Source: Parvibaculum sedimenti (GTDB lineage Bacteria > Pseudomonadota > Alphaproteobacteria > Parvibaculales > Parvibaculaceae). From it: a stretch of 64,000 nt of DNA. This document shows positions 8,330 to 16,776 of the stretch, in pieces. Every line of letters begins with the position of its first letter. Within the stretch, counting starts at the first letter, position 1. The position numbers and the translations under genes are program-made. The DNA lies in assembly GCF_009184905.1 (NCBI RefSeq), contig NZ_WESC01000006.1, forward strand, positions 124,001-188,000. The letters run 5' to 3'. The notes under the pieces were generated by a model that did not search any database, was not told the DNA's origin, and saw only the letters and a list, made by a program, of their open reading frames with translations.

Positions 8330-10705
8330 TTACCTGTTGGAGCCGATGCCCGGGCGGCGGCTGTCGTTGATCATGACGCCGGCCGGGTCGCCAAAGAGGG
8401 ATGTATCGGGATCGCCGAAGAGCGTGGTCCCGGGGTTAACAATGCCCATTGAATCTGTCCGCGTGGACAGGGTCGACTGGCTGCCGACGCCCGTGGAGCC
8501 AAGGTTCTTGAAGGTGATCTGGAGGAGGAAAGTGTTCGACCTCTGGATGTCCTGATAGCTGATGTTCGACTGGTAGAAGCCAAATGCGAGACCGAAGCAG
8601 TCGTCCTGATAGCCGATGCCGATCTGGTTCGAGATCGAGCCGCTATTGGCAAGGTCCTGCACGGTGCTGCCGAAAAGCCTCCAGTAGCGGCTGAGTTTCA
8701 GTGTCGTGCCGAGGGAGAGCTCTTCACGAGCGCCGGTGGCCGTGGTCACGGCCTGATCGGCGGCGAAATAAGCGTAGCCGAGCGAGGTCGTCAGCGGGCC
8801 GGTGCGGGCCAGCACGTCGAATTCGTTGCGGCTGAATTTGAAGTCGTTCTGGTTGATGCGGAAGCGGTGGACCGCGACGAGATTGTCGTTCGGTGCAATC
8901 TGGATTGCGCCCACATAGTCGGAAACCTCATTGCGCAGGCCCGTCGCGTCGGAGAAGCTCTTGTCCTCCTTCAGGCGATAGCTCTGGCCGAGAAGGACGC
9001 TGGCCTGTCCGCCGCCCGCGCCATAGATCGAATAGCGCAAGCCGACATTGGCCCGTCCGCCCGTTTCCCAGCGGTCGAGGCCGGGGAAGCGGTTTTCCGA
9101 GAACAGGTTCGTATCGTCGAATTCGACGTTGATCGAATCCATGTTCGGAATGCGTTCATTGTTCCCGATGTTCGGCGCGTAGACCACCTGCACGATGGGT
9201 TCGATGACCTGCTTCAGGCCCGGGTCTGGCCGCACGAAGGGGTAGCTCACTTCCGCGCCGACGGTGGGCAGGGCGCGGATGATCGTTTCCTGGCCGAAGA
9301 ATGTGCCCGGCGCGGCCGGGTCGGGCGCCTTGTCCGTCGAATAGGCATCGGCGCGCAGGTTCGCGAAGATGCGATAAACCTGACCGCCACGCGATGTGTA
9401 GGGCTTGTCCCAATCGAAAGCGGCCGAGAGGCGGCGCGAGTCGAGGCCAGCCGGTGTGCCGAGCATCATCGCGTTGCTTGTGAACTTCAGGCGCCCGATC
9501 CCGAGCAGATCGCCGAGATATTTGTCGTAATCGACGGTCGGTGCGACCCAGGGTGTGTAGTCGCGATTGGTTCCGGCGAGGAGGTTGCGGAAGTAGTAGG
9601 CGTTGGCCGAGAAGCTGTCGCGTCCGTCGACATTGTTCAGGTGAACATTGGTCGTGAGGTCGGTCGCGTCGGACAGGCCGTATTTGCGCAGATAGGTGTT
9701 ATCGGTGACCAGTTCCGTCTGGAAGCCCCAGCTCCATTTCGGGGCGAGGTTGAACTCGCCATTGCCGAACAGGCTGCCACGGAAGACGGAGTCGCCGGGC
9801 GTACCGGCCGTGCGTGTGTCCGGCCAGGTGCCCGTTGCGTAGAACTGGTAGGAACCTGACTCAAGGCGATGGCGGAACTCGCCCTGATAGACGATGCCTT
9901 CCTTCGTCGTGAAGCGCGGCGCCAGCGTCACGTCGAGGTTCGGCGCGATCGCCCAGTAATAGGGGAGCGTGATTTCCTGTCCGAGATCGGTCGAGCTTGC
10001 GATGCTCGGCGTCAGGAAGCCCGACTTGCGCTTCACCGTCGGATCTGGATGCGAGAAGAAGGGGATGTAGAAAACCGGGACGCCGAACATTTCCATGTAG
10101 GCGTCTTCGTAGATGATCCGATGTTCCGTCTTGTTGTGTACGACGCGGAACGCCTTGATCTGCCAGACGGGCGTGTGCTGGCCCTGCTTTTCGCAGATTT
10201 CGCAAGGACTGTAGACACCGCGATGAACCGTGGTCACGTCGCCGTTGGTGCGCACGGCATCGCTGCCCGCAAGGCGCGATTTATCGGTGAGGAGAACCTG
10301 CAGCGTCTGGATGACGCCATCCTTCATCTCGTTGCGCAGCACGACGTGATCGGCAAAGACGACGTCGCCCTGAGGTTCAAGCAGGGAGACATGGCCGTCG
10401 GCGGTCACCACGCCGGTCTTCTGATTGTAGGTGACCTTGTCGGCCATCAGGACGCGCTGGCCATAGGCGATTTCGACATGACCCGTGGCGGTCACGATCT
10501 GGGCGTCGCGGTCATAGCTGAGATCGTCGGACTGCATGAGGACCTCTCCCGATTCGGGGAAAGGTTTTGCGCCGTTGTCCAGGGCGATCGACTTGCGCTC
10601 GCCGGCGGGGGCGTCCTGGGCGGAGGCGGCGATTGGCCAGCCAGCAAGCGCCCACAGCGCGGCTACCGCGGCAAACGCCACGGACCGTCGGCCGGCCGAC
10701 CCCAT
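8330..10705 (-). CDS. lptD: LPS assembly outer-membrane protein LptD (OstA/Imp)
   Basis: The outer-membrane barrel that inserts lipopolysaccharide into the outer leaflet. The roughly 790-residue protein has a signal peptide (ending IAASAQD), an N-terminal LptA-like jellyroll (SGEVLMQSDDLSYDRDAQIVT to VVLRN) and a long beta-barrel with YR, YAYF and FG strand patterns. Few cysteines are present: a CEIC pair and one in the C-terminal barrel. The ATG at 10705 has GAGG directly abutting it. A TTG at 10720 with a better-spaced AGGGGG is a real alternative start, still leaving a usable signal peptide. It follows lptG by about 50 bases. Confidence 0.93.
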   Translation of the reverse strand: MGSAGRRSVAFAAVAALWALAGWPIAASAQDAPAGERKSIALDNGAKPFPESGEVLMQSDDLSYDRDAQIVTATGHVEIAYGQRVLMADKVTYNQKTGVVTADGHVSLLEPQGDVVFADHVVLRNEMKDGVIQTLQVLLTDKSRLAGSDAVRTNGDVTTVHRGVYSPCEICEKQGQHTPVWQIKAFRVVHNKTEHRIIYEDAYMEMFGVPVFYIPFFSHPDPTVKRKSGFLTPSIASSTDLGQEITLPYYWAIAPNLDVTLAPRFTTKEGIVYQGEFRHRLESGSYQFYATGTWPDTRTAGTPGDSVFRGSLFGNGEFNLAPKWSWGFQTELVTDNTYLRKYGLSDATDLTTNVHLNNVDGRDSFSANAYYFRNLLAGTNRDYTPWVAPTVDYDKYLGDLLGIGRLKFTSNAMMLGTPAGLDSRRLSAAFDWDKPYTSRGGQVYRIFANLRADAYSTDKAPDPAAPGTFFGQETIIRALPTVGAEVSYPFVRPDPGLKQVIEPIVQVVYAPNIGNNERIPNMDSINVEFDDTNLFSENRFPGLDRWETGGRANVGLRYSIYGAGGGQASVLLGQSYRLKEDKSFSDATGLRNEVSDYVGAIQIAPNDNLVAVHRFRINQNDFKFSRNEFDVLARTGPLTTSLGYAYFAADQAVTTATGAREELSLGTTLKLSRYWRLFGSTVQDLANSGSISNQIGIGYQDDCFGLAFGFYQSNISYQDIQRSNTFLLQITFKNLGSTGVGSQSTLSTRTDSMGIVNPGTTLFGDPDTSLFGDPAGVMINDSRRPGIGSNR

Positions 10706-10754
10706 CCTCGATCCACTCAAAATGACCCCCTGCAACCTTGGATTCGCTTGTTGT

Positions 10755-11849
10755 TTAACCGTCTTCGAGGTGAAAGAGAACCGCAACCCCCAAAAGCAAG
10801 GCAACGATAACCGGGGCCCAGGCCGCCAGGAAGGGCGGAAGAACCCCTGAAAGGCCGAGGGCGAGCGAAAGATCGCTCAGGAAATAGAGCAGGAAACCTG
10901 AGAAAACGCCCCCGATCACGAGCTGGAAGAGGCCCCCAAGTCGCGAGGCGCGAAGCGAAAAGACGGCCCCCAGGAAGACCATGGTGCAGAGCAGGACCGG
11001 CGTCGAGAGGATGTCATAAAGGTGCAGCCGATAGCGCTGGGCGGAAAATCCGGCGGCTTCGGCCATGTCGATGAAGTGCGGCAGATCCCAGAAGGAAATC
11101 GTTTCCGGGTCCGCGAAGCTCTCCTGCACCTGGGTCAGCGTCAGCGTCGTCGGCTGGCGATATGTGTCGTAATGCTTGGGCTGGTCCGTGATGTGAGTGA
11201 CCCAGGCGTCCTTCATGTCCCAGTAGCCGTCTTCCAGCACGGCGCTGCGGGCATCGATACGGCCGGTGAAGTTGTCGCCCTGACCGTAGAGAAAGATGAT
11301 GACGTCTTCGAGCCGCAGCCCACGCTCGCTGGTGCGGAGCGCATGCACCACCGACTGGCCGCTGGCGTCCGCCTGGCGGAGCCACAGCCCGTTCGAGGAA
11401 ACCGCGATGAGGCTCGGCCTGCCGCGCAGATATGTCGCCTCGAGCTGGGTGTAGCGCGCCGACATGGCGGAGGCGATCGGATTGTAGACGGTGATGACCA
11501 CGACGCCGATGGTCAGCGCGACTGCGAGCGCAGGCGCAAGAAACTGCCAGGCGGAAACGCCGGCCGCTCGAGCGACGACAAGCTCGTGATTGCGCGTCAG
11601 GCGCAGGAAGGACGCCATGCCGCCGAAGAGCACCGCGAAGGGTAACGTGGTGGAGCCGAGCGTCGGCAGGTTGAGAAGGGCCATTGAGGCGATGGTGCCG
11701 AAGGTGATTTCGCTGTGCTCAGCCGCTTTCCGCATCAGTTCGACGATGCTGATCATGTAGATGAGGCAGAGCACGACCGCGAAGGTGATCATCACCGTGG
11801 CGAAGAATTGGCGGCCGAGATAGCGCGACAGGGTCCAGGAGATGTTCAT
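10755..11849 (-). CDS. lptG: LPS export ABC transporter permease LptG
   Basis: An inner-membrane permease of the LptB2FG transporter that extracts LPS from the membrane. At 364 residues it has the YjgP/YjgQ layout: membrane segments near the N-terminus (FATVMITFAVVLCLIYMISIVELM; about residues 16-39) and at the C-terminus (four hydrophobic stretches after residue 270) around a periplasmic beta-jellyroll. It starts 4 bases after lptF ends, so the two subunits are co-translated. Confidence 0.94.
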   Translation of the reverse strand: MNISWTLSRYLGRQFFATVMITFAVVLCLIYMISIVELMRKAAEHSEITFGTIASMALLNLPTLGSTTLPFAVLFGGMASFLRLTRNHELVVARAAGVSAWQFLAPALAVALTIGVVVITVYNPIASAMSARYTQLEATYLRGRPSLIAVSSNGLWLRQADASGQSVVHALRTSERGLRLEDVIIFLYGQGDNFTGRIDARSAVLEDGYWDMKDAWVTHITDQPKHYDTYRQPTTLTLTQVQESFADPETISFWDLPHFIDMAEAAGFSAQRYRLHLYDILSTPVLLCTMVFLGAVFSLRASRLGGLFQLVIGGVFSGFLLYFLSDLSLALGLSGVLPPFLAAWAPVIVALLLGVAVLFHLEDG

Positions 11850-11853
11850 GCCC

Positions 11854-13017
11854 TCATGCCCCTCCGCCGTTCAGCGGAAGGCGGCCCATCCACGTCTCGA
11901 CGCCGCGCCGGAAGCGTTCGAAGCGGAAGCCGGCGATCAGGGCGCATGAGGCGGCGCAGACCAGCAGCGGCATCAGATAGATGACCGGAATGAAGAGCGG
12001 CTGGTTGACCGCCGCGTTGATGAGGCCGAAGCCGATCACGCGGGCAACAATGGCGGCAAGCGCGGCCACGCCGATTCGCAGCGCATAGCCGCGCCGGTTG
12101 AACGGGGCAGGCAAGAGCGCCGCCAGCGCAATGCAGGCGAACATGATGGGATAGAGTGCTGCCACGATGCGGTCGTGCCCCTCGGCGCGGAGCCTCGCCC
12201 TCATGCGCTGTCCATAAAGGTCGTTGCTGGCGGGATTGAACAATTCGTTCAGATAGCGTTCGCGCACTTCCCACGGAGATATCTGTTCGGTCGAGGAATA
12301 TTGCGACAGGTCGTAGGTGTATTTGTCGAAATAGAGCAGCGTGACAGGGCTTTCGGTCTTGGTCGCCGTGCGGGTGACGCGCTCGATATTGCCGTTATAC
12401 ATGACGAGGCGAGGGCCTTCCGGCGTTCGGACCATCTCGCCGGTTTCTGCCATGTAGGTGACTGGCTCGTCGGGATTGCGCCCGTCATGCACCAGAATGC
12501 CGCGAATGCCGCCTTCGGGCGTGCGCGAGCGGACATAAACGGTGAGCCCCGACACCGGATTGGTGAAAGCGCCTTCGCGAATGAGCGAGGTTGCCACGTC
12601 GCCGCGAATTTCGAAGAGCTTGACGCGAAGCGTGCGCATGCCTGCCGGCATCAGCCAGAGATTGAGCACAACGACGACGGCGATGGTGATGGCGGTCAGC
12701 ATCATCACGGGAACGGCTACCGTCCAGCGGCTGACGCCGGCTGAAAACATGACCACGAGTTCGCTGTCGGTGATCAGCTTGTTCAGCGCATAGATGAGGG
12801 CGACGAAAAGCGCGATCGGCAGAATGGTGTTCACCGCCGTCGGCAGAGCGAGCAAGCTCAACTCGAAGAAGGCGGCGACGGTCTGGCCCTGAGTGATGAG
12901 CACGTCGAGCATCTTCAGCGCCTGAGTCAGCCAGATGATGCCCGACAACACGAAGGTCGCGATGGCGAAGGGCCCGGCGGACTGCCAGAAGATATATCTC
13001 GTCAGTGCTAAGGGCAT
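11854..13017 (-). CDS. lptF: LPS export ABC transporter permease LptF
   Basis: Partner permease of LptG. The protein has 387 residues. The N-terminal helices (RYIFWQSAGPFAIATFVLS; LPTAVNTILPIALFVALIYALNKL) and the motif SELVVMFSAGVSRW near residue 85-98 are typical of LptF. A periplasmic jellyroll and a four-helix C-terminal bundle follow. It is the first gene of the minus-strand envelope operon. The 270 bases upstream separate it from the divergent pepA and must contain the operon promoter; no clear motif was recognised there. Confidence 0.94.
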   Translation of the reverse strand: MPLALTRYIFWQSAGPFAIATFVLSGIIWLTQALKMLDVLITQGQTVAAFFELSLLALPTAVNTILPIALFVALIYALNKLITDSELVVMFSAGVSRWTVAVPVMMLTAITIAVVVVLNLWLMPAGMRTLRVKLFEIRGDVATSLIREGAFTNPVSGLTVYVRSRTPEGGIRGILVHDGRNPDEPVTYMAETGEMVRTPEGPRLVMYNGNIERVTRTATKTESPVTLLYFDKYTYDLSQYSSTEQISPWEVRERYLNELFNPASNDLYGQRMRARLRAEGHDRIVAALYPIMFACIALAALLPAPFNRRGYALRIGVAALAAIVARVIGFGLINAAVNQPLFIPVIYLMPLLVCAASCALIAGFRFERFRRGVETWMGRLPLNGGGA

Positions 13018-13287
13018 CCGTCCCGGCTTTCAGGGCTTGTTTATGGGCAGGCGGGCGATCCGGGGATCGACGAATTGCTTTTCCTCCCAAGGGTTTCCGC
13101 TAGGATACGCGCTTGGCCGAGATGAATGGTTATCCCATTTTGTCCGACCGGAAAAGCCGGACGCCGGAATGCCCCTGACGCTAGCCCCTTTCGGGCGCTG
13201 GCGAGGGGCGACGGCGTATGCGGCCGAACCATCGATTCGCTTTGCCCCCCGCGCGGGCCTGCCTTGAGAGCTGGAAAGGTTAACTTC

Positions 13288-14781
13288 ATGAATATCTCCT
13301 TTGCCGATGTTTCGCTGACGAAGCCCGGCGTTCTTGCGCTGCTTGTGTGCGAGGACAGCGTTCTTTCGGGCTTTGCCGCCGATCTCGACCGGAAGGCCGA
13401 CGGGGCGATCAAGCGGGCGATCAAGGCATCCAGCTTCACTGGCAAGTCGGGCAGCATTCTCGAGCTCGTCGCGCTGGCCGGCATTACTGCTCACCGGACC
13501 ATTCTCATCGGCATCGGCAAGCGGGCGGAACTCACGACCACGATTCTCGAACATGCGGGCGGCGATCTGCATGGCCGCATCGGCAAGACGAAGGAGGCAG
13601 TGGCCATTGTCGTCGACGGCGCCCATTCGGCGAAGATCGAGCCGGGCGAGGCGGCAGCCCGCGTCGCTTTCGGCGCGGCGCTTCGCAGCTACAAGTTCGA
13701 CAAGTACAAGACCCGCGCCAAGGACAAGGACGCTGCCGATGCCGCGCTGAAGAGCCTTACCATCATGACGAAGGCCGCGGCCGCGGCTCGCAAGGCCTAT
13801 GCGCCGCTCGCCAAGATGACAGAGGCGATCTATTTCGCGCGCGATCTCGTCAACGAGCCCGCGAATGTGTTGACGCCCGTTGAATTTGCCAAGCGCGTTC
13901 GCGGACTCTCCAGGCTCGGTCTCAAGATCGAGGTGCTCGGCGAAGCGCAGATGCGAAAGCTCGGCATGGGTTCGCTGCTCGGCGTCGGTCAGGGCAGTGT
14001 GCAGGACAGCCAACTCGTCATCATGCGCTGGAACGGTGGGAAGACCACGGAGAAGCCCGTTGCCTTCGTCGGCAAGGGCGTCTGCTTCGATACTGGCGGC
14101 ATTTCGATCAAGCCCGCAGCGGGCATGGAAGACATGAAGGGCGACATGGGCGGCGCGGCTGCCGTGGCCGGTCTCCTCTATACGCTCGCGGCGCGCAAGG
14201 CGAAGGTCAATGCGATCGGCGTTCTCGGCCTCGTCGAGAACATGCCCGACGGCAATGCGCAGCGACCCGGCGACATCGTGACCTCGATGTCGGGGCAGAC
14301 GATCGAAGTCATCAACACGGACGCGGAAGGCCGCCTCGTTCTGGCCGATGCGCTCTGGTACACGCAGAAGCGCTTCAAGCCGAAATTCATGGTCGATCTC
14401 GCGACGCTGACCGGCGCGATCATGGTGGCGCTCGGCAAGGAATATGCGGGGCTTTTCGCCAGCGACGACAAGCTCGCGTCGCAGCTCATTGAGGCAGGCG
14501 AGGCCGAGGGCGAGAAGGTCTGGCGCATGCCGATGGGCCCGGCCTATGACAAGATGATCGAGTCCCGCAAGGCTGACATGAAGAACACGGGCGGGCGCGA
14601 CGGCGGTTCGATCAGTGCCGCGCAGTTCATCAAGCGCTTTGTCAATGATGTGCCCTGGGCGCATCTCGATGTCGCGGGAACGGCCATGGCCTCGCCGCCG
14701 ACCTCGATCAATCAGAGCTGGGGTTCGGGCTGGGGCGTGCGCATCCTCAACCGCCTCGTTGAAGATTATTACGAGGCATGA
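13288..14781 (+). CDS. pepA: leucyl aminopeptidase (M17)
   Basis: A cytosolic dimetal aminopeptidase that removes N-terminal residues. The 497-residue protein carries the metal-binding catalytic core ([24 protein letters not shown]; signature [14 protein letters not shown] at about residues 346-359). The ATG at 13288 is supported by GGAAAGG eight bases upstream. In-frame codons further upstream show no conserved sequence. It overlaps holC by 4 bases (ATGA). Confidence 0.96.
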   Translation: MNISFADVSLTKPGVLALLVCEDSVLSGFAADLDRKADGAIKRAIKASSFTGKSGSILELVALAGITAHRTILIGIGKRAELTTTILEHAGGDLHGRIGKTKEAVAIVVDGAHSAKIEPGEAAARVAFGAALRSYKFDKYKTRAKDKDAADAALKSLTIMTKAAAAARKAYAPLAKMTEAIYFARDLVNEPANVLTPVEFAKRVRGLSRLGLKIEVLGEAQMRKLGMGSLLGVGQGSVQDSQLVIMRWNGGKTTEKPVAFVGKGVCFDTGGISIKPAAGMEDMKGDMGGAAAVAGLLYTLAARKAKVNAIGVLGLVENMPDGNAQRPGDIVTSMSGQTIEVINTDAEGRLVLADALWYTQKRFKPKFMVDLATLTGAIMVALGKEYAGLFASDDKLASQLIEAGEAEGEKVWRMPMGPAYDKMIESRKADMKNTGGRDGGSISAAQFIKRFVNDVPWAHLDVAGTAMASPPTSINQSWGSGWGVRILNRLVEDYYEA

Positions 14782-15227
14782 CGGAAGTTCTCTTCTATCA
14801 CCTTCAGAACGCGCCGCTCGAGCAGGTGTTGCCGCAACTGCTCGAGCGCTCGCTGGCGCGGCCATGGCGCTGCGTGGTGAAGGTGGGAAATGCCGAGCGG
14901 CTCGACGCGCTGGTGAATGCGCTCTGGACCTATCGCGAGGACAGTTTCCTGCCGCATGGCACGAAGGAAGACGGGCCTGCGGAGGCGCAGCCGATCTTCA
15001 TGACCACAGAGGATGAAAATCCGAATGGCGCGCAGGTGATCTTCCTCGTGGACGGAGCGGAGCCGGATGACATCTCGGGCTATGAGCGCTGCGTGCTGAT
15101 GTTCGACGGGCGCGACGAGGAAGCGCTGGGCCGCGCGCGCGAAAACTGGAAACGGCTGAAGGCCGAGGGGCACGACGCGACCTATTGGCAGCAGAGCGAT
15201 TCCGGCCGCTGGGAAAAGAAGGCCTGA
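14778..15227 (+). CDS. holC: DNA polymerase III subunit chi
   Basis: A clamp-loader accessory subunit that links polymerase III to single-strand-binding protein. The 149-residue sequence shows the family pattern: FYHL near the N-terminus, [31 protein letters not shown] and [15 protein letters not shown]. The order pepA-holC with an ATGA overlap is conserved widely in proteobacteria and supports the call. Confidence 0.95.
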   Translation: MTEVLFYHLQNAPLEQVLPQLLERSLARPWRCVVKVGNAERLDALVNALWTYREDSFLPHGTKEDGPAEAQPIFMTTEDENPNGAQVIFLVDGAEPDDISGYERCVLMFDGRDEEALGRARENWKRLKAEGHDATYWQQSDSGRWEKKA

Positions 15228-15343
15228 GGGGCGGGGATTAAATTTCGCATAGCCGCCAGTAAATTTTCACGATTGATCCGCCCACGATCCACCCCATATC
15301 GTCCGGGACCGGCAATGGAGCCGGCGAGGAGGGGGAGGTTTCG

Positions 15344-16258
15344 ATGGGGTGGAAGCGTATCGCGCTGGGCGTTCTGGGCGCATTTATCCTGATCGGCGGC
15401 GGAGGCTATTACTGGTTCGTGGTCGAAAGCCATGCGCCCGCAGACGGATATTTCGCGCTCGACATGGAGGAAATCCGCCGCCTCGCCGATGCGCAGCCCG
15501 GAGACAAGGCCGTGGAAATCGACGCGGAGAAGGTCGCAGCCTTTTCCTTTCCGATGACGGCTGTCGTCGCCGGCGACGGCTGGAGGAAGGTCGAGATGCC
15601 GGTCTTTTCCTACCGGGTCGTCTTTCCCGGCGGCGCGACCGCGATCATCGACACGGCGCTTGACGACAAGCTTGGCGGGTCGAACCTCGCTTCCTTCGAC
15701 AAGGCCGCCTATGACCGCATGAGCGCGGCGCTCGACAAGGCTTCGCTGATCGTCATAACGCACGAACATATGGATCATATCGGCGGGCTCACCGAACATC
15801 CGGATGTGAAGCACATCCTGCCCTCGACGAAGTTGACGCAGGAGCAGGTCGATCATCCGGAACGCTCCGTACCCGCTGCTTTTCCCGCCGGGACGCTCGA
15901 CGGGTACAAGCCGCATGTCTACGACCATTATGTGGCGATCGCGCCGGGCGTCGTGCTCATCAAGTCGCCGGGCCATTCGCCGGGCAGCCAGATGGTCTAT
16001 GTGCAGAAGGCGGACGGCACGGAAGTGCTGTTCATCGGCGATGTCGCTTGGCAGTTCCGCAATATTGACCTGGTGCGTGAGCGCGCGCGACTGGTAACGC
16101 AGTTCATGCTGAAGGAAGACCGGGAGGCCGTTTTCGCGGAGCTCACCGCGCTCAAGCGGCTGCATGAGGCCGAGCCGAAACTCAACATCGTGCCGGGGCA
16201 TGACGGCGTTGCCGTTGCGGCGCTGGAGAAGGCGGGTGTGATCAAGGCGGGGTTCTGA
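15344..16258 (+). CDS. membrane-anchored metallo-beta-lactamase-fold hydrolase
   Basis: A 304-residue protein with one N-terminal membrane segment (about residues 5-25, LGVLGAFILIGGGGYYWFVV) and a metallo-beta-lactamase domain. The HxHxDH-type zinc motif is THEHMDHIGGL (about residues 139-149). Further ligands are in SPGHSPGSQMVY and VPGHDG. A very strong ribosome site (GAGGAGGGGGAGG) precedes the ATG. The fold covers lactonases, RNases and glyoxalases; the substrate is not evident. It stands alone between holC and the GIY-YIG cassette. Confidence 0.85.
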   Translation: MGWKRIALGVLGAFILIGGGGYYWFVVESHAPADGYFALDMEEIRRLADAQPGDKAVEIDAEKVAAFSFPMTAVVAGDGWRKVEMPVFSYRVVFPGGATAIIDTALDDKLGGSNLASFDKAAYDRMSAALDKASLIVITHEHMDHIGGLTEHPDVKHILPSTKLTQEQVDHPERSVPAAFPAGTLDGYKPHVYDHYVAIAPGVVLIKSPGHSPGSQMVYVQKADGTEVLFIGDVAWQFRNIDLVRERARLVTQFMLKEDREAVFAELTALKRLHEAEPKLNIVPGHDGVAVAALEKAGVIKAGF

Positions 16259-16266
16259 GGGGTTTG

Positions 16267-16363
16267 AAGGTGGACCCCGGCTCGAGGCCGGGGTGACGGG
16301 TGTTGTTGAGGGGGCTCAGAATGCCCGCAAGCGTCATGCCGGACTCGATCCGGCATCCATCTT
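16267..16363. repeat. composite palindromic element, left copy
   Basis: About 97 bases containing two facing imperfect palindromes. One is at 16274-16294 (ACCCCGGC / GCCGGGGT, loop TCGAG) and one at 16336-16356 (ATGCCGGA / TCCGGCAT, loop CTCGA). They are joined by a linker containing TGACG, TGTTGTT and AATGCCCG. The same order of parts recurs at 16680-16772 in direct orientation on the other side of the GIY-YIG gene. This palindrome type is common between genes in Alphaproteobacteria. Confidence 0.8.
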
Positions 16364-16378
16364 TTTCAGGGGGCATCG

Positions 16379-16669
16379 ATGAAAGGCGGGTGGGTTTACA
16401 TCATGACCAACAAGCCACGCGGGACGATCTATGTCGGGGTGACAGCGGATATCGGGCGGCGGGCACATGAGCACCGCGAGGGCCTGATCGACGGATTCAC
16501 GAAACGCTACGGCTTGAAGCATCTCGTGTTCATGGAAAGGCATGAAGAAATCGAGGCGGCAATTGATCGCGAAAAGAAGATCAAGAACTGGCCGCGCGAA
16601 TGGAAGGTTGAGTTGATCTTGTCCGTCAATCCGGGATGGGATGATTTGTACGAGACGCTTCAGTCCTGA
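16379..16669 (+). CDS. GIY-YIG nuclease family protein (YhbQ/UvrC-N-like)
   Basis: A 96-residue single-domain protein with the GIY-YIG core (WVYIMTNKPRGTIYVGVTADIGRR; outer residues 5-28), here as VYI and YVG. The HEHR helix and the glutamate of IEAAIDREKKIKNWPREWK follow. Similar small nucleases may nick DNA or bind branched structures. AGGGGGC sits 4 bases before the ATG, directly after the left palindrome. The gene is bracketed by two direct copies of a palindromic element, which suggests the nuclease acts on, or moves with, those sequences (inference). Confidence 0.88.
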   Translation: MKGGWVYIMTNKPRGTIYVGVTADIGRRAHEHREGLIDGFTKRYGLKHLVFMERHEEIEAAIDREKKIKNWPREWKVELILSVNPGWDDLYETLQS

Positions 16670-16679
16670 CGGACGCCGC

Positions 16680-16772
16680 AAGATGGATGCCGGATCAAGT
16701 CCGGCATGACGTTTGTTGTTTTGTCGAAGTAAAAAATGCCCGTCATCCCGGACTTGATCCGGGATCCATCTT
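16680..16772. repeat. composite palindromic element, right copy
   Basis: About 93 bases with palindromes at 16687-16707 (ATGCCGGA / TCCGGCAT, loop TCAAG) and 16745-16765 (ATCCCGGA / TCCGGGAT, loop CTTGA). The linker again has TGACG, TGTTGTT and AATGCCCG. The 32 bases at 16680-16711 are an inverted copy of 16332-16363 with a single difference. The element lies within 5 bases of the ABC-F gene stop and could also serve as its transcription end. Confidence 0.8.
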
Positions 16773-16776
16773 CTCT

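Noticed and set aside
13030-14865. 611-codon frame antisense to pepA
   Set aside because: Shadow of pepA with the same third-base pattern reversed; no family match.
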